A DNA stretch of 64,000 nt, taken from positions 1,595,199 to 1,659,198 of the forward strand of contig NC_090228.1 in assembly GCF_024489055.1 (NCBI RefSeq), written 5' to 3'. The notes beneath the pieces were generated by a model. That model saw only the letters and a program-made list of their open reading frames with translations, was not told the origin of the DNA and made no database searches. Below are positions 22,680 to 35,190 of the stretch, one piece after another. Position 1 is the stretch's first letter. Every line of letters starts with the position of its first letter. This DNA is from Chanodichthys erythropterus (taxonomy: Eukaryota > Chordata > Actinopteri > Cypriniformes > Xenocyprididae). The position numbers and the translations under genes were made by a program.

Positions 22680-23095
22680 GACAGACACCATCCTATTGTG
22701 CCACTTCCTTCAACATACTACCTATTTCTCCTCCCTCTTTGAGGCCGGACTGTGTGTGTTTCATCTGGAAGTCATTAAAACTGTGTGTCTGTCTACTTCA
22801 TCTGTTTGGTTTCATTCTCATAAGTTCATCAGCACCAGCTTTTTTTGTCTGGCCCCGCCCTACATTATGGTTATTATCATTAAACTAAAACTGAATACAC
22901 TCAGACAGTGTGACTCATATGAATGAGTCTAGATGAGATCTGTGCTGTTTTTAAGTTTAGTGCAGCCTGAAAACAGTCTCAGGAATTCAGAGACTGTCGT
23001 TCCAGCAATCGCGCTGTTTTCGTTGGCGTCAGACGGCAGGAGAATGTGAAGTTCGTGCTACAGTTAAAACAACAGTCCAGCAAAAGGACCTTAGA
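22680..23095. other. Upstream flank of fam180a
   Basis: A (GA)n run at 22664-22681 and unique sequence. The fam180a promoter should lie here, but I see no convincing TATA box or start site. Confidence 0.35.
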
Positions 23096-23099
23096 ATGC

Positions 23100-23530
23100 T
23101 TTTTGGGTTCACCAAAAAAAGGTCAAATGTCTGGCCTCTAATAATGTTCTCAGAACATTAGCACAAAAACATTATTTATACATCACTCATGGAATGTTTT
23201 AAATGTTGCCACTTGTTTCAGAATGTTCAGAGAACATTCAAAAGTAACGTTCACAATGTCTGCAAACATTTTAGAATTTAGAATATGGGAATGTTACTTT
23301 GTTACTATGTTCTCTGGACATTCAGAAACAAGTAACATTTAAAAACATTAGACAAACTAAACAGTTTCACGAAAAAACGTTTCATTAGTGATGTATAAAT
23401 AATGTTTTTGGGCTAACGTTTTGAGAACATTATTAAAGACCAGATAACTAAACAAACGTTCTATTAACGTTACTGTTCATAACTTTGAGAGAACCTTGTC
23501 GTTCTGAGAACGTTCCCTGTTAGCTGAGAT
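23100..23530. repeat. AACGTT-family repeat
   Basis: Contains two inverted blocks: TTTCAGAATGTTCAGAGAAC on the plus strand, and its reverse further right (GTTCTCTGGACATTCAGAAA). It ends GAGAACGTTCCCTGTTAGCT. It lies about 500 bp upstream of fam180a exon 1. Confidence 0.68.
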
Positions 23531-23534
23531 GAAG

Positions 23535-24245
23535 AAGAAAAGTCATGTTAGCTCTGGGCCGCTGCAGCAGGTGAATCCGAACAGCAGCAGAACCAGAGCA
23601 GCTGGTGTGATTTTAACCGAGCGCTGGCCCACGTTGCCGGCTTATTAAAACACATCACACGCCGGTGTTTGTACTGAGAGCCGGCAGATGCTGAGAGATG
23701 TCCTGCGGCACACAGATGGCTCAGATCTCACACGGACACCCCGGGAGGATGAGAGCCGCTGAAGACGCTTCCCAGCTGCTCTGAGATCAGTTGAGCGACG
23801 GGTCGCTGCGCAGGGAAACACAGAAGAACCTGCCCGTGAGCGCTGATCCTAGAACAGCCATGCATACGATCGCTACAGAATACAAACACGACAGCAAGAT
23901 ATTATCGCTCTCCCCAGCTATCAAAGACATTTCTGCTAAAAATTACAAGTCTTTATATATAATGCATTATTATTATATTTTAGTGCATTAATTATGACTT
24001 GTAATGCACTGTATGATCTCATGAATAATTGTAACCACAGTTATAATACATAATGTAATATTATTGAACACTTTTGAATAAGGTATAATGCATTAAAACA
24101 AAAAAATTCAGATGTAACAAGGAATCTGCAAATATTAATGCACTTTGACTTTGGTTACAATTATTTATAAAAAGACCTTTATAATGCATTATACATAAAA
24201 GCTTTAAGTAAAGTGTTGCCCAAATGAAATTTATTTATATAGCCA
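23535..24245. other. Intergenic; unique, then an AT-rich repeat fragment
   Basis: 23540-23900 is unique. 23950-24225 has repeated TAATGCATTAT words and ends AGTAAAGTGTTGCCC, like a common fish repeat end; family not named. Confidence 0.4.
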
Positions 24246-24249
24246 GTGC

Positions 24250-24450
24250 TTTCCCAATTAACAAAAATTTTGAAAACATTATGGGAACGTTACTTTTGAA
24301 TGTTTCAGGTATTATGTCTAAGTAATGTTTGTAATTAACATTTGAGAACATTATTATAACTTTGAATGAACATTCTATTAATGTTACTGAAAGAATGTTT
24401 GTTCATAACTTTGAGAGAACCTTGTCAGAACGTTCCCTGTTAACTGGGTT
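24250..24450. repeat. AACGTT-family repeat, short copy
   Basis: Begins CAATTAACAAAAATTTTGAA and ends GTCAGAACGTTCCCTGTTAA. The centre appears deleted compared with other copies. Confidence 0.62.
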
Positions 24451-24454
24451 ATAC

Positions 24455-25460
24455 AATACAGAATAACATGTTAATAATAATAATGTTTCAAAATTCATCA
24501 ATTATGACACAATTTCAAATGTTCTGAAGTTCATCAATTATGAAACAAATAGTTGTCATACAGTAAGAGTAGAGCTATAAAATGAATGCAGAGCAGCTCA
24601 GATCATTTGATGAGAAACGTTTGAGTTCTGACTTTTGATGGCAGAGGAGACATGTGAGATTTCTGGGCTGAGAAACAGGAGGCTTTTCAGCAATTGTTCT
24701 CGTCTCTTCTCAACTGATTCCAGAAGTGCCTGACGTGTGTTTTGAGACGCTCCTCTCATCCGTTGGTGGCGCTATGGGAGCATGTTTCTGTCTCTCTTCT
24801 TTGGAGAACACTTTAAGGTGTTGTTTGGGATTGAATCCAGGTGGGCGCCCTTGTGAGCCCCTTGAAGTAATTGCTGCTGTGAACCTCAGATATGTAAATG
24901 TCCTGCAATTGTTGGCTTTGTGTCTCTGAATAGCTGTAATTGCTGCACCGTGATGTCGCGTATAAAAGCACCGGTTTATCTGCTTTTAAACCGAATGAAA
25001 GAGTGCGATGGAGAACAACATCTAAGACACCAGCCCTGCATACGGTAAATCACCCTCGAGTCACCGTGTGAAGACGCCTGTGTGACATATAATCTGACCT
25101 ACAGACACATGCGGTGCGTCCGAAGTCACGTCCTGTCTGAGTAGGTGCTACATTTGAATTTGAACTTAATTCACGACCATTAAAAAAGTATGTTTTATAT
25201 AGGCTAGTATGAATGCAATATACATTCCCCATGTTGTCATTATCACGTGACATACCAGCGTCAGTTGCATCGCAAATCCTCGCCTGTGGCCTCATGGGAT
25301 ATTAAAGTGTCCATCAAATGCACACTTCAGAATCTCACCAGAAGTAGAAGGTCATCCGGGGACTTTTCACCTACCAGATAGTAGGCTATTTGATTTCGGA
25401 CGCAGCGATGGTGTTTCTCATGCTGGATTAGCGCGTCCCAAATCATCGTACACTAAAAAG
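24455..25460. other. Intergenic, unique, no gene seen
   Basis: Short frames only, none with a recognisable domain. A TATA-like TATAAAAGC occurs at 24960 but no gene follows. Confidence 0.4.
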
Positions 25461-25464
25461 AGTC

Positions 25465-25925
25465 AATGCAGCTAACATGAATGTTTTCTCAAAGTTGCGA
25501 ACAAACGTTCTTCCAGTAACGTTAATAGAACATTCGTTTAAAGTTATCTGGTCTGTAATAATGTTCTCAAAACTTCAGCACAAAAACGCTGTTTTATAAG
25601 CTTGTTTCCGCCAAAAAAATAAAAAAGGTAAGTGCAACTTTTTATCTCACAATTGCAAGTTTTTTATCACGCAATTCTGACTATAAAAAAGGTCATAATT
25701 GCAAAATATAAATTTAATTTTTGACTTTTATTCTCACGATTTATATCGCGCAGTTCTGACTTTATATCAAAAAAGAGAAAAAATATCGCAATTACCTTTT
25801 TTATTATTTTTTTTTTATGGCAGAAACGAGCTTCCAGACTATTTATATACATCGTTCACAGAACATTTTTTTCTTAAACATTTTAGTTGGATGTTTTTCT
25901 ACTAGTTTCAGACAAGTACCTTTTC
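25465..25925. repeat. AACGTT-family repeat split by an AAGCTTGTTTCCGCC element
   Basis: The left piece (25465-25596) has GTTCTTCCAGTAACGTTAAT and CACAAAAACGCTG. The right piece (25843-25925) resumes with ATTTATATACATCGTTCACA. The interrupting element is listed separately. Confidence 0.62.
25597..25842. mobile_element. Short element with AAGCTTGTTTCCGCC inverted termini
   Basis: The left end is AAGCTTGTTTCCGCC and the right end is GGCAGAAACGAGCTTCCA, its approximate reverse complement. The interior has the characteristic AATTG/CAATTCTGAC units, such as TTTTTATCTCACAATTGCAA. Same family as 35191-37560 and 50823-51040. Confidence 0.7.
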
Positions 25926-26529
25926 AGTTAAGTTTAGACTATTCCTTCATCCCTATAAAACTCAATGAGAAAATTCCTTCATAATAACATGGTACATTGT
26001 GCCATATTTTCACGAACTTTTCTTAGAGTGTAATATTTCTTTTTAGCTACAGAAGTTTTTTTTTTTCTCTATAGATTTCCTCAGTTAAAAAAGGTGAGGC
26101 ATGTGAGGAAAATATTTTAATAAATAGAACAAAAAATTTTTTTAAACATGTAAACCTAAAACTGGATTACAATAAATAAATAACAGTTTTGGGAATTTAG
26201 TTGATGCAAATGTCAAACACGGTATGGTATGGTATTCAGATGCACATTTATGACATGATATGTCTTCTTGTTTTTATTTTATTCCATTTTTTTACTCAGT
26301 TTGTATTTTTATTACCACCATTGTTATTTTTCATTTTGTTTTCTGCTTTTTGAAATGTGAACTAGTATGTCCCAATAGCATACAAGTATATACCATAGAG
26401 GTACTCAAAAATAAGCAAGCAGTGAAGTATAAGCATGCGATCTGGGACACAGACTGAGAAACAGCAGCAGCTATGAGGCTTGTGAATGGTGTTTCTCAGT
26501 GGAGTAGAGTCAAAGATCAGCGTGCACAT

Positions 26530-26560
<31 letters not shown>
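26530..26560. repeat. (AC)n microsatellite, intergenic
   Basis: About 15 copies. Neighbouring sequence 26000-26920 is otherwise unique, with nothing coding visible. Confidence 0.92.
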
Positions 26561-26561
<1 letters not shown>

Positions 26562-26924
26562 GCGAGGACCCAGATGAGTCGATTAACGCAAACTCAACAG
26601 CTGGAGCAGAGAGACTGGATCACTTGGGGTCACAGATACGTGATGATGATGGTGATGAAGGCTTTCTGATGTTCTATACTCCGGTTTTTCCCAGAGACTG
26701 AACGGCCCTGAATCACAGCACTGAAAACACTGAGATATAACAATGAGTGTGTGTCGAAACAGCTGCTCTAATGAAAACCCAAGCGTCTCTCTCCTCTGTG
26801 CTCCTCGTCAAGAGAAGAACCCCTTCACAAAGTGAAGTAATAGTAATCTGATGAGAAGTTTTTTTTAATTAAATAATTAATTGCACTGTAACTTTCAGAA
26901 CTCAAATCGTCCTCTCTGGTTCTC

Positions 26925-27280
26925 AGAAAGTTCTTGCAAGGCTCTCTCAAAGTTGTGAACAAACGTTAGAATGTTCATTCAGTTATCTGGTCTTTAATAA
27001 TGTTCTCAAAAAGTTGAATACATTGTTCATGGAACATTTTTTCTGAAAAAAATTAGTTGGCCATTCATCTAATGTTTTAGGCCTACTTGTTTTAGAACGT
27101 TTACAGAACACTCAAAGGTAACGTTCCCATAATAAAATTATCAAATTTAATGTTCCCTTAACGTACGCATAAACAAGAAAAAACATTTTTAAATTCTTTA
27201 AAAACTTTTGAACGTTTTCATAACTTAATAGGAATGTTAGCAAAACTTTCTCGGAACACATTTTTTGTTAGCTGGGAATT
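26925..27280. repeat. AACGTT-family repeat
   Basis: Contains TTATCTGGTCTTTAATAATG, the TTTTAGAACGTTTACAGAAC block and a terminal ACATTTTTTGTTAGCTGGGA. Directly precedes the tandem array at 27288. Confidence 0.65.
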
Positions 27281-27287
27281 TACCAAC

Positions 27288-29380
27288 CTGATCTCACAGC
27301 AATCTCACAGCAATTCGTACGTATTTTACAAAAGGTGGCTAATTCGTATGTATTTACACGACCTCACTCATACAAATTCCTACATTATTAGCTAAATCGT
27401 ACGTATTTTACAAGTTGCCAAATTCGTATGAATTCGTATGAATGACCTACCCCTAACCCCACCCCTAAACCTACCCGTCACTGGGGTTTAGACAAATCGT
27501 ACAAATTCGTACGAATCAGCCACCTTGTAAAATACCTATTGGTCGTGAGATAGCGTTGCAACCCGATCTCACAGCAATCCGTATGTATTTTACAAAGTGG
27601 CTAATTCGTAAAAATTCATACGACTTCCATCTGTATCCATAATTTTTTTGCTAAATTGTACATATTTTACGAGTTGCCAAATTCGTATGAATGACCTACC
27701 CCTAACCCCGCCCCTAAACCTACCCATCACTGGGGTTTAGACAAATCATATGAATTCATACGAATTAGCCATCTCGTAAAATACATACGAATTGGTCGTG
27801 AGATAGCGTTGCAACCCGATAATTTGTATGAATCCATACATTTGTTGCTAAAATGTATGTATTTCACGAGTTGCCAAATTCATATGAATTTGTTCAAATG
27901 ACCTACCCCTAACCCCACCCCTAAACCTACCCGTCACTGGGGTTTAGACAAATCGTACAAATTCGTACGAATCAGCCACCTTGTAAAATACCTATTGGTC
28001 GTGAGATAGCGTTGCAACCCGATCTCACAGCAATCCGTATGTATTTTACAAAGTGGCTTAGTCATACAAATTCATACGACTTCCCTCTGTATCCATAATT
28101 TTTTTGCTAAATTGTACATATTTTACGAGTTGCCAAATTCGTATGAATGACCTACCCCTAACCCCGCCCCTAAACCTACCCATCACTGGGGTTTAGACAA
28201 ATCATATGAATTCATACGAATTAGCCATCTCGTAAAATACGTACGAATTGGTCGTGAGATAGCGTTGCATTTTGTATGAATTTGTATGAATCCATACATT
28301 TGTTGCTAAAATGTATGTATTTCACGAGTTGCCAAATTCATATGAATTTGTTCAAATGACCTACCCCTAACCCCACCCCTAAACCTACCCGTCACTGGGG
28401 TTTAGACAAATCGTACAAATTCGTACGAATCAGCCACCTTGTAAAATACCTATTGGTCGTGAGATAGCGTTGCAACCCGATCTCACAGCAATCCGTATGT
28501 ATTTTACAAAGTGGCTAATTCGTACAAATTCATACGACTTCCATCTGTATCCATAATTTTTTTGCTAAATTGTACATATTTTACGAGTTGCCAAATTCGT
28601 ATGAATGACCTACCCCTAACCCCGCCCCTAAACCTACCCATCACTGGGGTTTAGACAAATCATATGAATTCATACGAATTAGCCATCTCGTAAAATACAT
28701 ACGAATTGGTCGTGAGATAGCGTTGCAACCCGATAATTTGTATGAATCCATACATTTGTTGCTAAAATGTATGTATTTCACGAGTTGCCAAATTCATATG
28801 AATTTGTTCAAATGACCTACCCCTAACCCCACCCCTAAACCTACCCGTCACTGGGGTTTAGACAAATCGTACAAATTCGTACGAATCAGCCACCTTGTAA
28901 ATTACCTATTGGTCGTGAGATAGCGTTGCAACCCGATCTCACAGCAATCCGTATGTATTTTACAAAGTGGCTAATTCATACAAATTCATACGACTTCCCT
29001 CTGTATCCATAATTTTTTTGCTAAATTGTACATATTTTACGAGTTGCCAAATTCGTATGAATGACCTACCCCTAACCCCGCCCCTAAACCTACCCATCAC
29101 TGGGGTTTAGACAAATCATATGAATTCATACGAATTAGCCATCTCGTAAAATACGTACGAATTGGTCGTGAGATAGCGTTGCATTTTGTATGAATTTGTA
29201 TGAATCCATACATTTGTTGCTAAAATGTATGTATTTCACGAGTTGCCAAATTCATATGAATTTGTTCAAATGACCTACCCCTAACCCCACCCCTAAACCT
29301 ACCCGTCACCGGGGTTTAGACAAATCGTATGAATTCGTATGAATTTTGCCACCCCCTAAAATTGGTTGTGAGATAGCGTT
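27288..29380. repeat. Higher-order tandem repeat array (about 457-bp unit, 916-bp super-unit)
   Basis: The phrase GACCTACCCCTAACCCC recurs at about 27445, 27692, 27899, 28149, 28357, 28607, 28814, 29065 and 29270. Spacings alternate near 250 and 207 bp, so two monomers make a unit of about 457 bp. Alternate units carry linked variants (CTTCCATCTG against CTTCCCTCTG; AATACATACG against AATACGTACG), so the unit pair of about 916 bp was itself duplicated. Monomers have inverted ends: CGATCTCACAGCAATCCGTA against GTCGTGAGATAGCGTTGC. They probably derive from a foldback transposon. Confidence 0.92.
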
Positions 29381-29389
29381 GGAATTTAC

Positions 29390-30230
29390 ACAGAAAGTCT
29401 TAAACACCGAGCAAAAAAACCTGATATTTCTTGCTTATAATAAGAAACCTTGAAGAGTGAACCTCAGGAAAATAATGATAGAAAGCTGTATGATATGAGC
29501 CCTGTAACTGTACATAACTGACTCTATCTGTCATCAAAACGCTGATGTGTGCTAATACAGTAAACGCTGAAGTGAACTGACTGACAGCACATTTACGTTA
29601 CGGGAATTACCTGCATCTAGACGGACGCTTCTTGAGATAATCGCACTAATGGCAAAATGTTTTGGACAGCCACGCTTAAAATAAGTGCATTCAGTGTGAT
29701 TTCAGTGAGGTGACAATCGTCGAAAGAGAGAGAGAGAGACAGAGAGAGACAGTCCGTGGGGGCCGCGAGCGTCTGACAGCATAATTGCAGGTACGCGCGC
29801 TCAAAGGCAATTAAACTCTGAGAGAAACAGACAGAAAGCGCGCGAAATGGGACGCGGTCGTGGTTAAGACTCAATTCAGCACTGCTGACGAAACATCATC
29901 AAATTCCCTGAAACATTAAAGCAAACACGAGCTGAATGCTGATTATTCGTGCTGTCGGCAGTCTCTCTGATAAAACGCAGCTCGTCGGAGTGATTGGCCG
30001 TCGGATGCGCGCGCGGTGGCGGCGGCGAGTCGCTCAAACTCCCGCTGGTGGCGTTTAATCAAGCGTGCGCAGCTCTCAGACGGGGCGGTTCAGACCTGTC
30101 TCAACTAGTCACCCAACATAGACCCGAGAAAAAACACAGATTCAGATGATCACCCACACAGTCACAAACCTGAAGGCTTCAAGAAAAACACAGAGAGAAA
30201 GAGAGCGAGTGGAAGAACCTCATGAAAACT
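29390..30230. other. Intergenic, mostly unique
   Basis: Between the two large tandem repeats. It has a (GA)n-like patch at 29726-29750 and CpG-containing DNA at 29750-30080 (for example GGATGCGCGCGCGGTGGCGG). No exon recognised. Confidence 0.4.
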
Positions 30231-30234
30231 TATC

Positions 30235-31040
30235 AGCAATTCTGACTTTTTTCTTCTCATAATTGCGTGATGTAAACTCACAATTAGGAGTTATACATTT
30301 AGAACTGTGTGAAATAAACTTAGAATTGTGAAAGTCAGTCAACTGTGTGATAGCCTATATAAACTCACAATTGCGTGTTAAAAAAATCAGAATTGTGAGA
30401 TATAAACTTGCAATTTTGACATTTTTCTCAAAATTGTGACTTCTCAATTTCGAGTTTATAATTCGCAATTCTGACTTTTTCTCAGAATTGTGAGTTTATA
30501 TCTTGCAATTCTGATTTTTAACACAAAATTGTGACTTTTCTCAAAATTGCAAGTTTATATCTCGCAATTCTGACCTTTTAACACAAAATTGTGACTTTTC
30601 TCAAAATTTCGAGTTTGTAATTCACAATTCTGACTTTTTTCTCAGAATTGTGTTTATATCTTTTAATTCTGACTTTTTAACACAAAATTGCGACTTTTTT
30701 CACAAAATTGTGAGTTTGTAATTCACAATTCTGACTTTTTTCTCAGAATTGTGTTTATATCTTTTAATTCTGACTTTTTAACACAAAATTGAGACTTTTT
30801 TCACAAAATTGTGAGTTTGTAATTCACAATTCTGACTTTTTTCTCAGAATTGTGAGTTTATATCTTGTAATTCTGACTTTAACACAAAATTGTGACTTCT
30901 TCAAGTTTATAATTCGCAATTCTTTTTAATACGTAATTTCAACTTTTTTCTCATAATTGTGAGTTTATATCTTGCAATTCTGACTTTATTTCTCGCAATT
31001 CTGAGAAAAGAAGAATTGTGAGATAAAAAATACCTTTTTT
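30235..31040. repeat. Tandem repeat of CAATTCTGACTTTTT units
   Basis: About 800 bp of repeats built from ACACAAAATTGTGACTTTT, TTTGTAATTCACAATTCTGA and CTCAGAATTGTGAGTTTATA. It is related to the core of 35191-37560 in the opposite sense, but no clear AAGCTTG termini are visible, so it may have lost its ends. Confidence 0.82.
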
Positions 31041-31044
31041 ATTT

Positions 31045-32930
31045 TTTTATTTATATGTATAATTATGAAATGAAATTGACTTCATGAAATTCACTTCCAT
31101 GTAAAGAACAAAATCAAAGCATATTGCATACTGCACAAACTATACATGTATAGTTTATATAAAAAAAAAACATTTATAAATATATGACTTAATTGAGTTA
31201 GCCTATGCATGTTGAATTTTGTGGGTTTTATTTCAATTTTGGACATTCACCGTGTCCTCTGGACATTTGTAAGCATCATGTATGCAAATATAGCAGGTAG
31301 TGCATACATTAAAGTAACATTCTGTGCACAGTACATACAGCGTACTACAGTACATCAGCAGTATGTCACTGTGCAAAGTTGTAAAGGTCTAAAGTTAAGC
31401 CGGTAGAGTTCTTGGACTGCTGCTGTTTATCCTCTTTCCTTGAGTTACAGATCAGATTAAAGTTGATTCGACACTCAGAGTCTCCCGCTTTCCTTTCAGT
31501 AACAGATGCTCTACAGCGGCGAATAAAGATGCTCTCAGAAAACGAATTGACTACACTGAGAGGATGTTTATCTGATCAAACACAAGGCTTTATTAGCGGA
31601 GAGGCGGAAAACAGCACAACTAATAGAAAGTCAGCAGAGCATTAAACTGCGTTTCATTACTAATTCAGACAAAGAGCTCCAAACCCAGATAAACAGCAGC
31701 AGAAGTGAAAGAAACCTGCGGCGCAACTCCTGTCCCCTGTCTTCATACTGTATTCTCAACGACTCGACACAGGACATGAATATTTAATGAGGGAGTTCAT
31801 GATTGACAGCCTGTAACTTAGCAACTCGCTCCATCATTCTAAAAGTCACATCGCTGTGCTCATTTTGTGGATGAACTGGTTCTTTAAGACTCACTCGTAT
31901 AAACATTATAAGAGGAAAAAAGTAAAACACTATAGCATAGGTCCCTTTTAAATGCACTCTTCTGTAATAAAAGTGCAATGTATCTTGAAAATTTAATATC
32001 TATCCTATAATCTCTCTTTTCGTCTCTCGTCGGAGCTTCAGGGAATCATGTGAAGCATGAAAATGTCTCGCATAACAGAAGCAAATGAGCAGCTCTGACC
32101 CTCAGACTTTACAGAAATGACGGATCTGAAGGCCAGACAGGTTTATGAAGTGAAGACAGAACGCTTGTAGTGACTTTCGTCGAGCTCCTGTGTTTTTGTG
32201 GCTCGTGTCCCTCCTTCGGAGTTTTATGAGATTTTTTTGGGCCCATTTTATCATCTATTCGCTTAGAAAAGCACAATAATAATAATACAACTGAACTTTT
32301 GATACTACTTTCAAGCATCAGCAGACACATGAAAATGAAAATATAAATGAGGTTAAACTAAATGAAAAGAACATGGTGTTTTGCTTTAGGCTTCCAAAGG
32401 ATTTTAAACGGAAAAACACTGATTTAATCTGGAATCAGGCCGTTTCCAGGAAAGCAGCCCAAGGACTCTTAATTCAATAGTGAAAAGCCGGAGCATTTGT
32501 GGAGTTTGTGACAGATCAGGCCTGAAGGAATGTACCAACGCTTTATAACTTCATATTACGGTTCAGAGGAAAGAGTTTCCAGATTATTAGCAGAGCAAGA
32601 GCGTGTCGTCTCTTTCCTTCGGTGTTTACGGAGCGTTTGGCTCCAGTTCTGGGATCAAAAGGATTTTAATCAGGTGGGACATTTACAGTGTGTTCATATG
32701 CAGATGATAACCTGTTATTCCTTCTGTCAAGTAGATCCTTACTAATGAACGCACTAAAACACACAGCTCACGAGACGACCGGCTCTGTCAGATTTGTGTC
32801 AACAGCTGCTTCCATTCAAAGTTGTGAAATCACATAAAACGTTTGCAAATAAAGCAGGGTTTCCGTCCCATGTGTTCAAGAGAACAAAATCATCACTTCC
32901 TTTGAAATTGGTGCAAAATATCTAAATATA
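31045..32930. other. Intergenic, unique, no gene seen
   Basis: AT-rich to 31200 and then ordinary unique DNA. The frames at 31412-31645 and 32530-32745 show no known domain and no splice context that convinces me. Confidence 0.45.
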
Positions 32931-32931
32931 G

Positions 32932-33840
32932 CTGCGAGCAACAATTATCGGGGTTCAAGCACTTTAAAAAGGTAATATGTTTTTAATTAGCAAGCCTGTA
33001 ACCATCTCGATCATAGATGGAAAAGACCATTTACAGGCAATACAGGCAATTTCCCATAGGAAATATATGGTTTATAAAGCTTTTTAACAGTTACAGAGGT
33101 CATGCAAAAAACTTCGGACTAGTTTGCTAAAGTTGGTTTTGAATATATGGTTCCAATATTTAATGAACAATTGAATGGACAGCGGCGGTCCTAGAGGCAA
33201 AGTTGCTCAGAATTAGGAGTTCTACCATGTGGTACAAATGTTGTGGACGTGTGTGAAAAATCACATCCTTTACGCACATGAAAAACACCAAAAGCCAATT
33301 TCTTTTGAATTCCTAACAGGCCTCTGGGGCCGCGAGTCCTTGTCTGACAGCTGCTCAAACTTCATTGGCCAATGGCGGACATATTTTTTGAGATGCATTA
33401 AAGTCCTCTTAGACAATAATGGCGCCTATGCCAATTTTCAAGTCAATCAGAAAATAGCCGGTGAAATATTTAAATAGCCATTTTCATGTTTTTTTCCGTG
33501 TTAAAGCGCCACCAAGTGGCCAGTTGCTGCGTCCTTTTTCAAGCGCCCGCAGAATGAGCTCTTACAAAAGTACACCAAGTTTGGTGAAAATATCTCATAC
33601 CGTTCACAAGTTATAGCCATTTTAGTAAAATTGGCTCCGCCACCTTAAACGTTTTGGTGACCCCTAGGGACCGTGAATCGAAATTACAACTTTTTTTTTG
33701 ATACTTATTGACAATCAGACTCTAGAGAATCTTGCAGCACTGGTTTGGTTCCGATCGGGTGAAAAACCTAGGACTACTTCACAAAAGTAGTTTTTTCAAA
33801 AAAATCCAAAATACCCAAAAATATCGCAGAAAGAATTCTA
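32932..33840. repeat. Dispersed repeat (GGGGTTCAAGCACTTTAAAA type)
   Basis: It contains GAGCAACAATTATCGGGGTT, CTGTAACCATCTCGATCATA, GCGCCACCAAGTGGCCAGTT and GGTTCCGATCGGGTGAAAAA. I recognise the style as an abundant cyprinid repeat, but this is memory, not a search. No transposase or reverse transcriptase frame was seen. Confidence 0.5.
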
Positions 33841-34539
33841 ACAGATGAAAAATGTGGCCGAGACTCATCAATATTAGTCACAGTATCTTCAGATAGAGAG
33901 ATTTAATTAATCACAAAGCCTATCTTTGCCCCGAATAACAAAACTTTACTTCTTCCATTAAACTGCTGTCCCACTCTTGAGTATTGTCCTGTCATATCCG
34001 CTTAGATAAGCCGTGTGTGTGTATTTCTCAGGTTTATTAGCAGAGCTCCCGAGATCTCCTTGCGCCGCTGTATCTGATATCAGAGTGAAAACGCACCTGG
34101 CAGCCATGCAACACTAAACTCATCCTGCAGCCAGAGAACGCAGAGAGCTGCAGAGATGTCATTTCTCCATGACTCGCGCCGCCCATAACAAACAAACCCC
34201 GAACAACTGCAGTCATTTAGCTCAAGACCGTCGCGCCATCGAAAGCTCACATCTGAGCCAAAAATGAAATAAGGACTAGTTCGACAAAGTCGGTTTATGA
34301 AATAATCTTGCGAATAAAGCAGAGTTTCCATCATCCATTGTGTTCAAGAGAACAAAATCACCACTTCCTTGGAAATTGGAATAGTATTATTCAAATAGCA
34401 TGTGATATTTTCACATGACCCCACTATGTTGAATCTTTAATTCAAGTGCCATCCTAAAATATGTTTTGGTTTTTGACAGTCGTATCAAAACAGCTCACTA
34501 AGGTTAGGTTTTGAGAAAGGTTCCTCGTGTCTCTTTTTT

Positions 34540-35110
34540 TGCTGTGTTCCTGTAGCCGGAGGGTCTCATTAGCCGAGAGTGATCCGGACATCAACACGAC
34601 CTGGAGCAAACAAACAGACAGCATGGCCTTGTGCTATATTTTAAGGAAGGCAATTGGGAAATGATGAAGTACTGAGTGGTTTCTCCTCATCACAACGACA
34701 AACGAGATGCCGTTACAGCACACAACAAAGACGAGTGCATTAAAAACGTCCGGGCAAATAAAATGCGGCTCTGCAGGGAGGAATCAATAGCACAATGCAG
34801 AAGCTCCTTTATATGCGCTCGACCCCGGCCGCACGTACAAACAAAAATCAATTCTCGGCTACCTTCCCGCCACTGGAAAGCGAGGGGGTAATATTCACTC
34901 CTGCACTGGAAATCTGTTCATTTATCATTCCCTCTGTAATGTTCTGCCTGGGCCGGCGGTGAGGGTGACGCGGCTCATGGCTGTCAGATACGTTTTACCC
35001 AGAAGGCTTTTAAAGCAGCAGCTCTCATACGCCCGAGCGATGCTCCCTGATTACTAACTTCACTTCTCAGCACTCAAACTTCAGATGGACCCAGAAGCTC
35101 AGTGATACTT
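34540..35110. other. Repeat-poor intergenic segment, candidate conserved non-coding DNA
   Basis: No repeat family recognised; base composition is more balanced than the flanks. It contains GCGCTCGACCCCGGCCGCAC and CCTGGGCCGGCGGTGAGGGT. Between fam180a and mtpn. Confidence 0.3.
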
Positions 35111-35190
35111 TGATTACAGAGGAAAATGCCTGCTAGAGAAAAGCTTCAAGTAATATTCGTGGTTAAAATAGTTGGATAAATGTATGGAAG

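Noticed and set aside
27288..29380. CRISPR-like array
   Set aside because: Eukaryotic context; repeats are 200-250 bp and directly adjacent, with no unique spacers.
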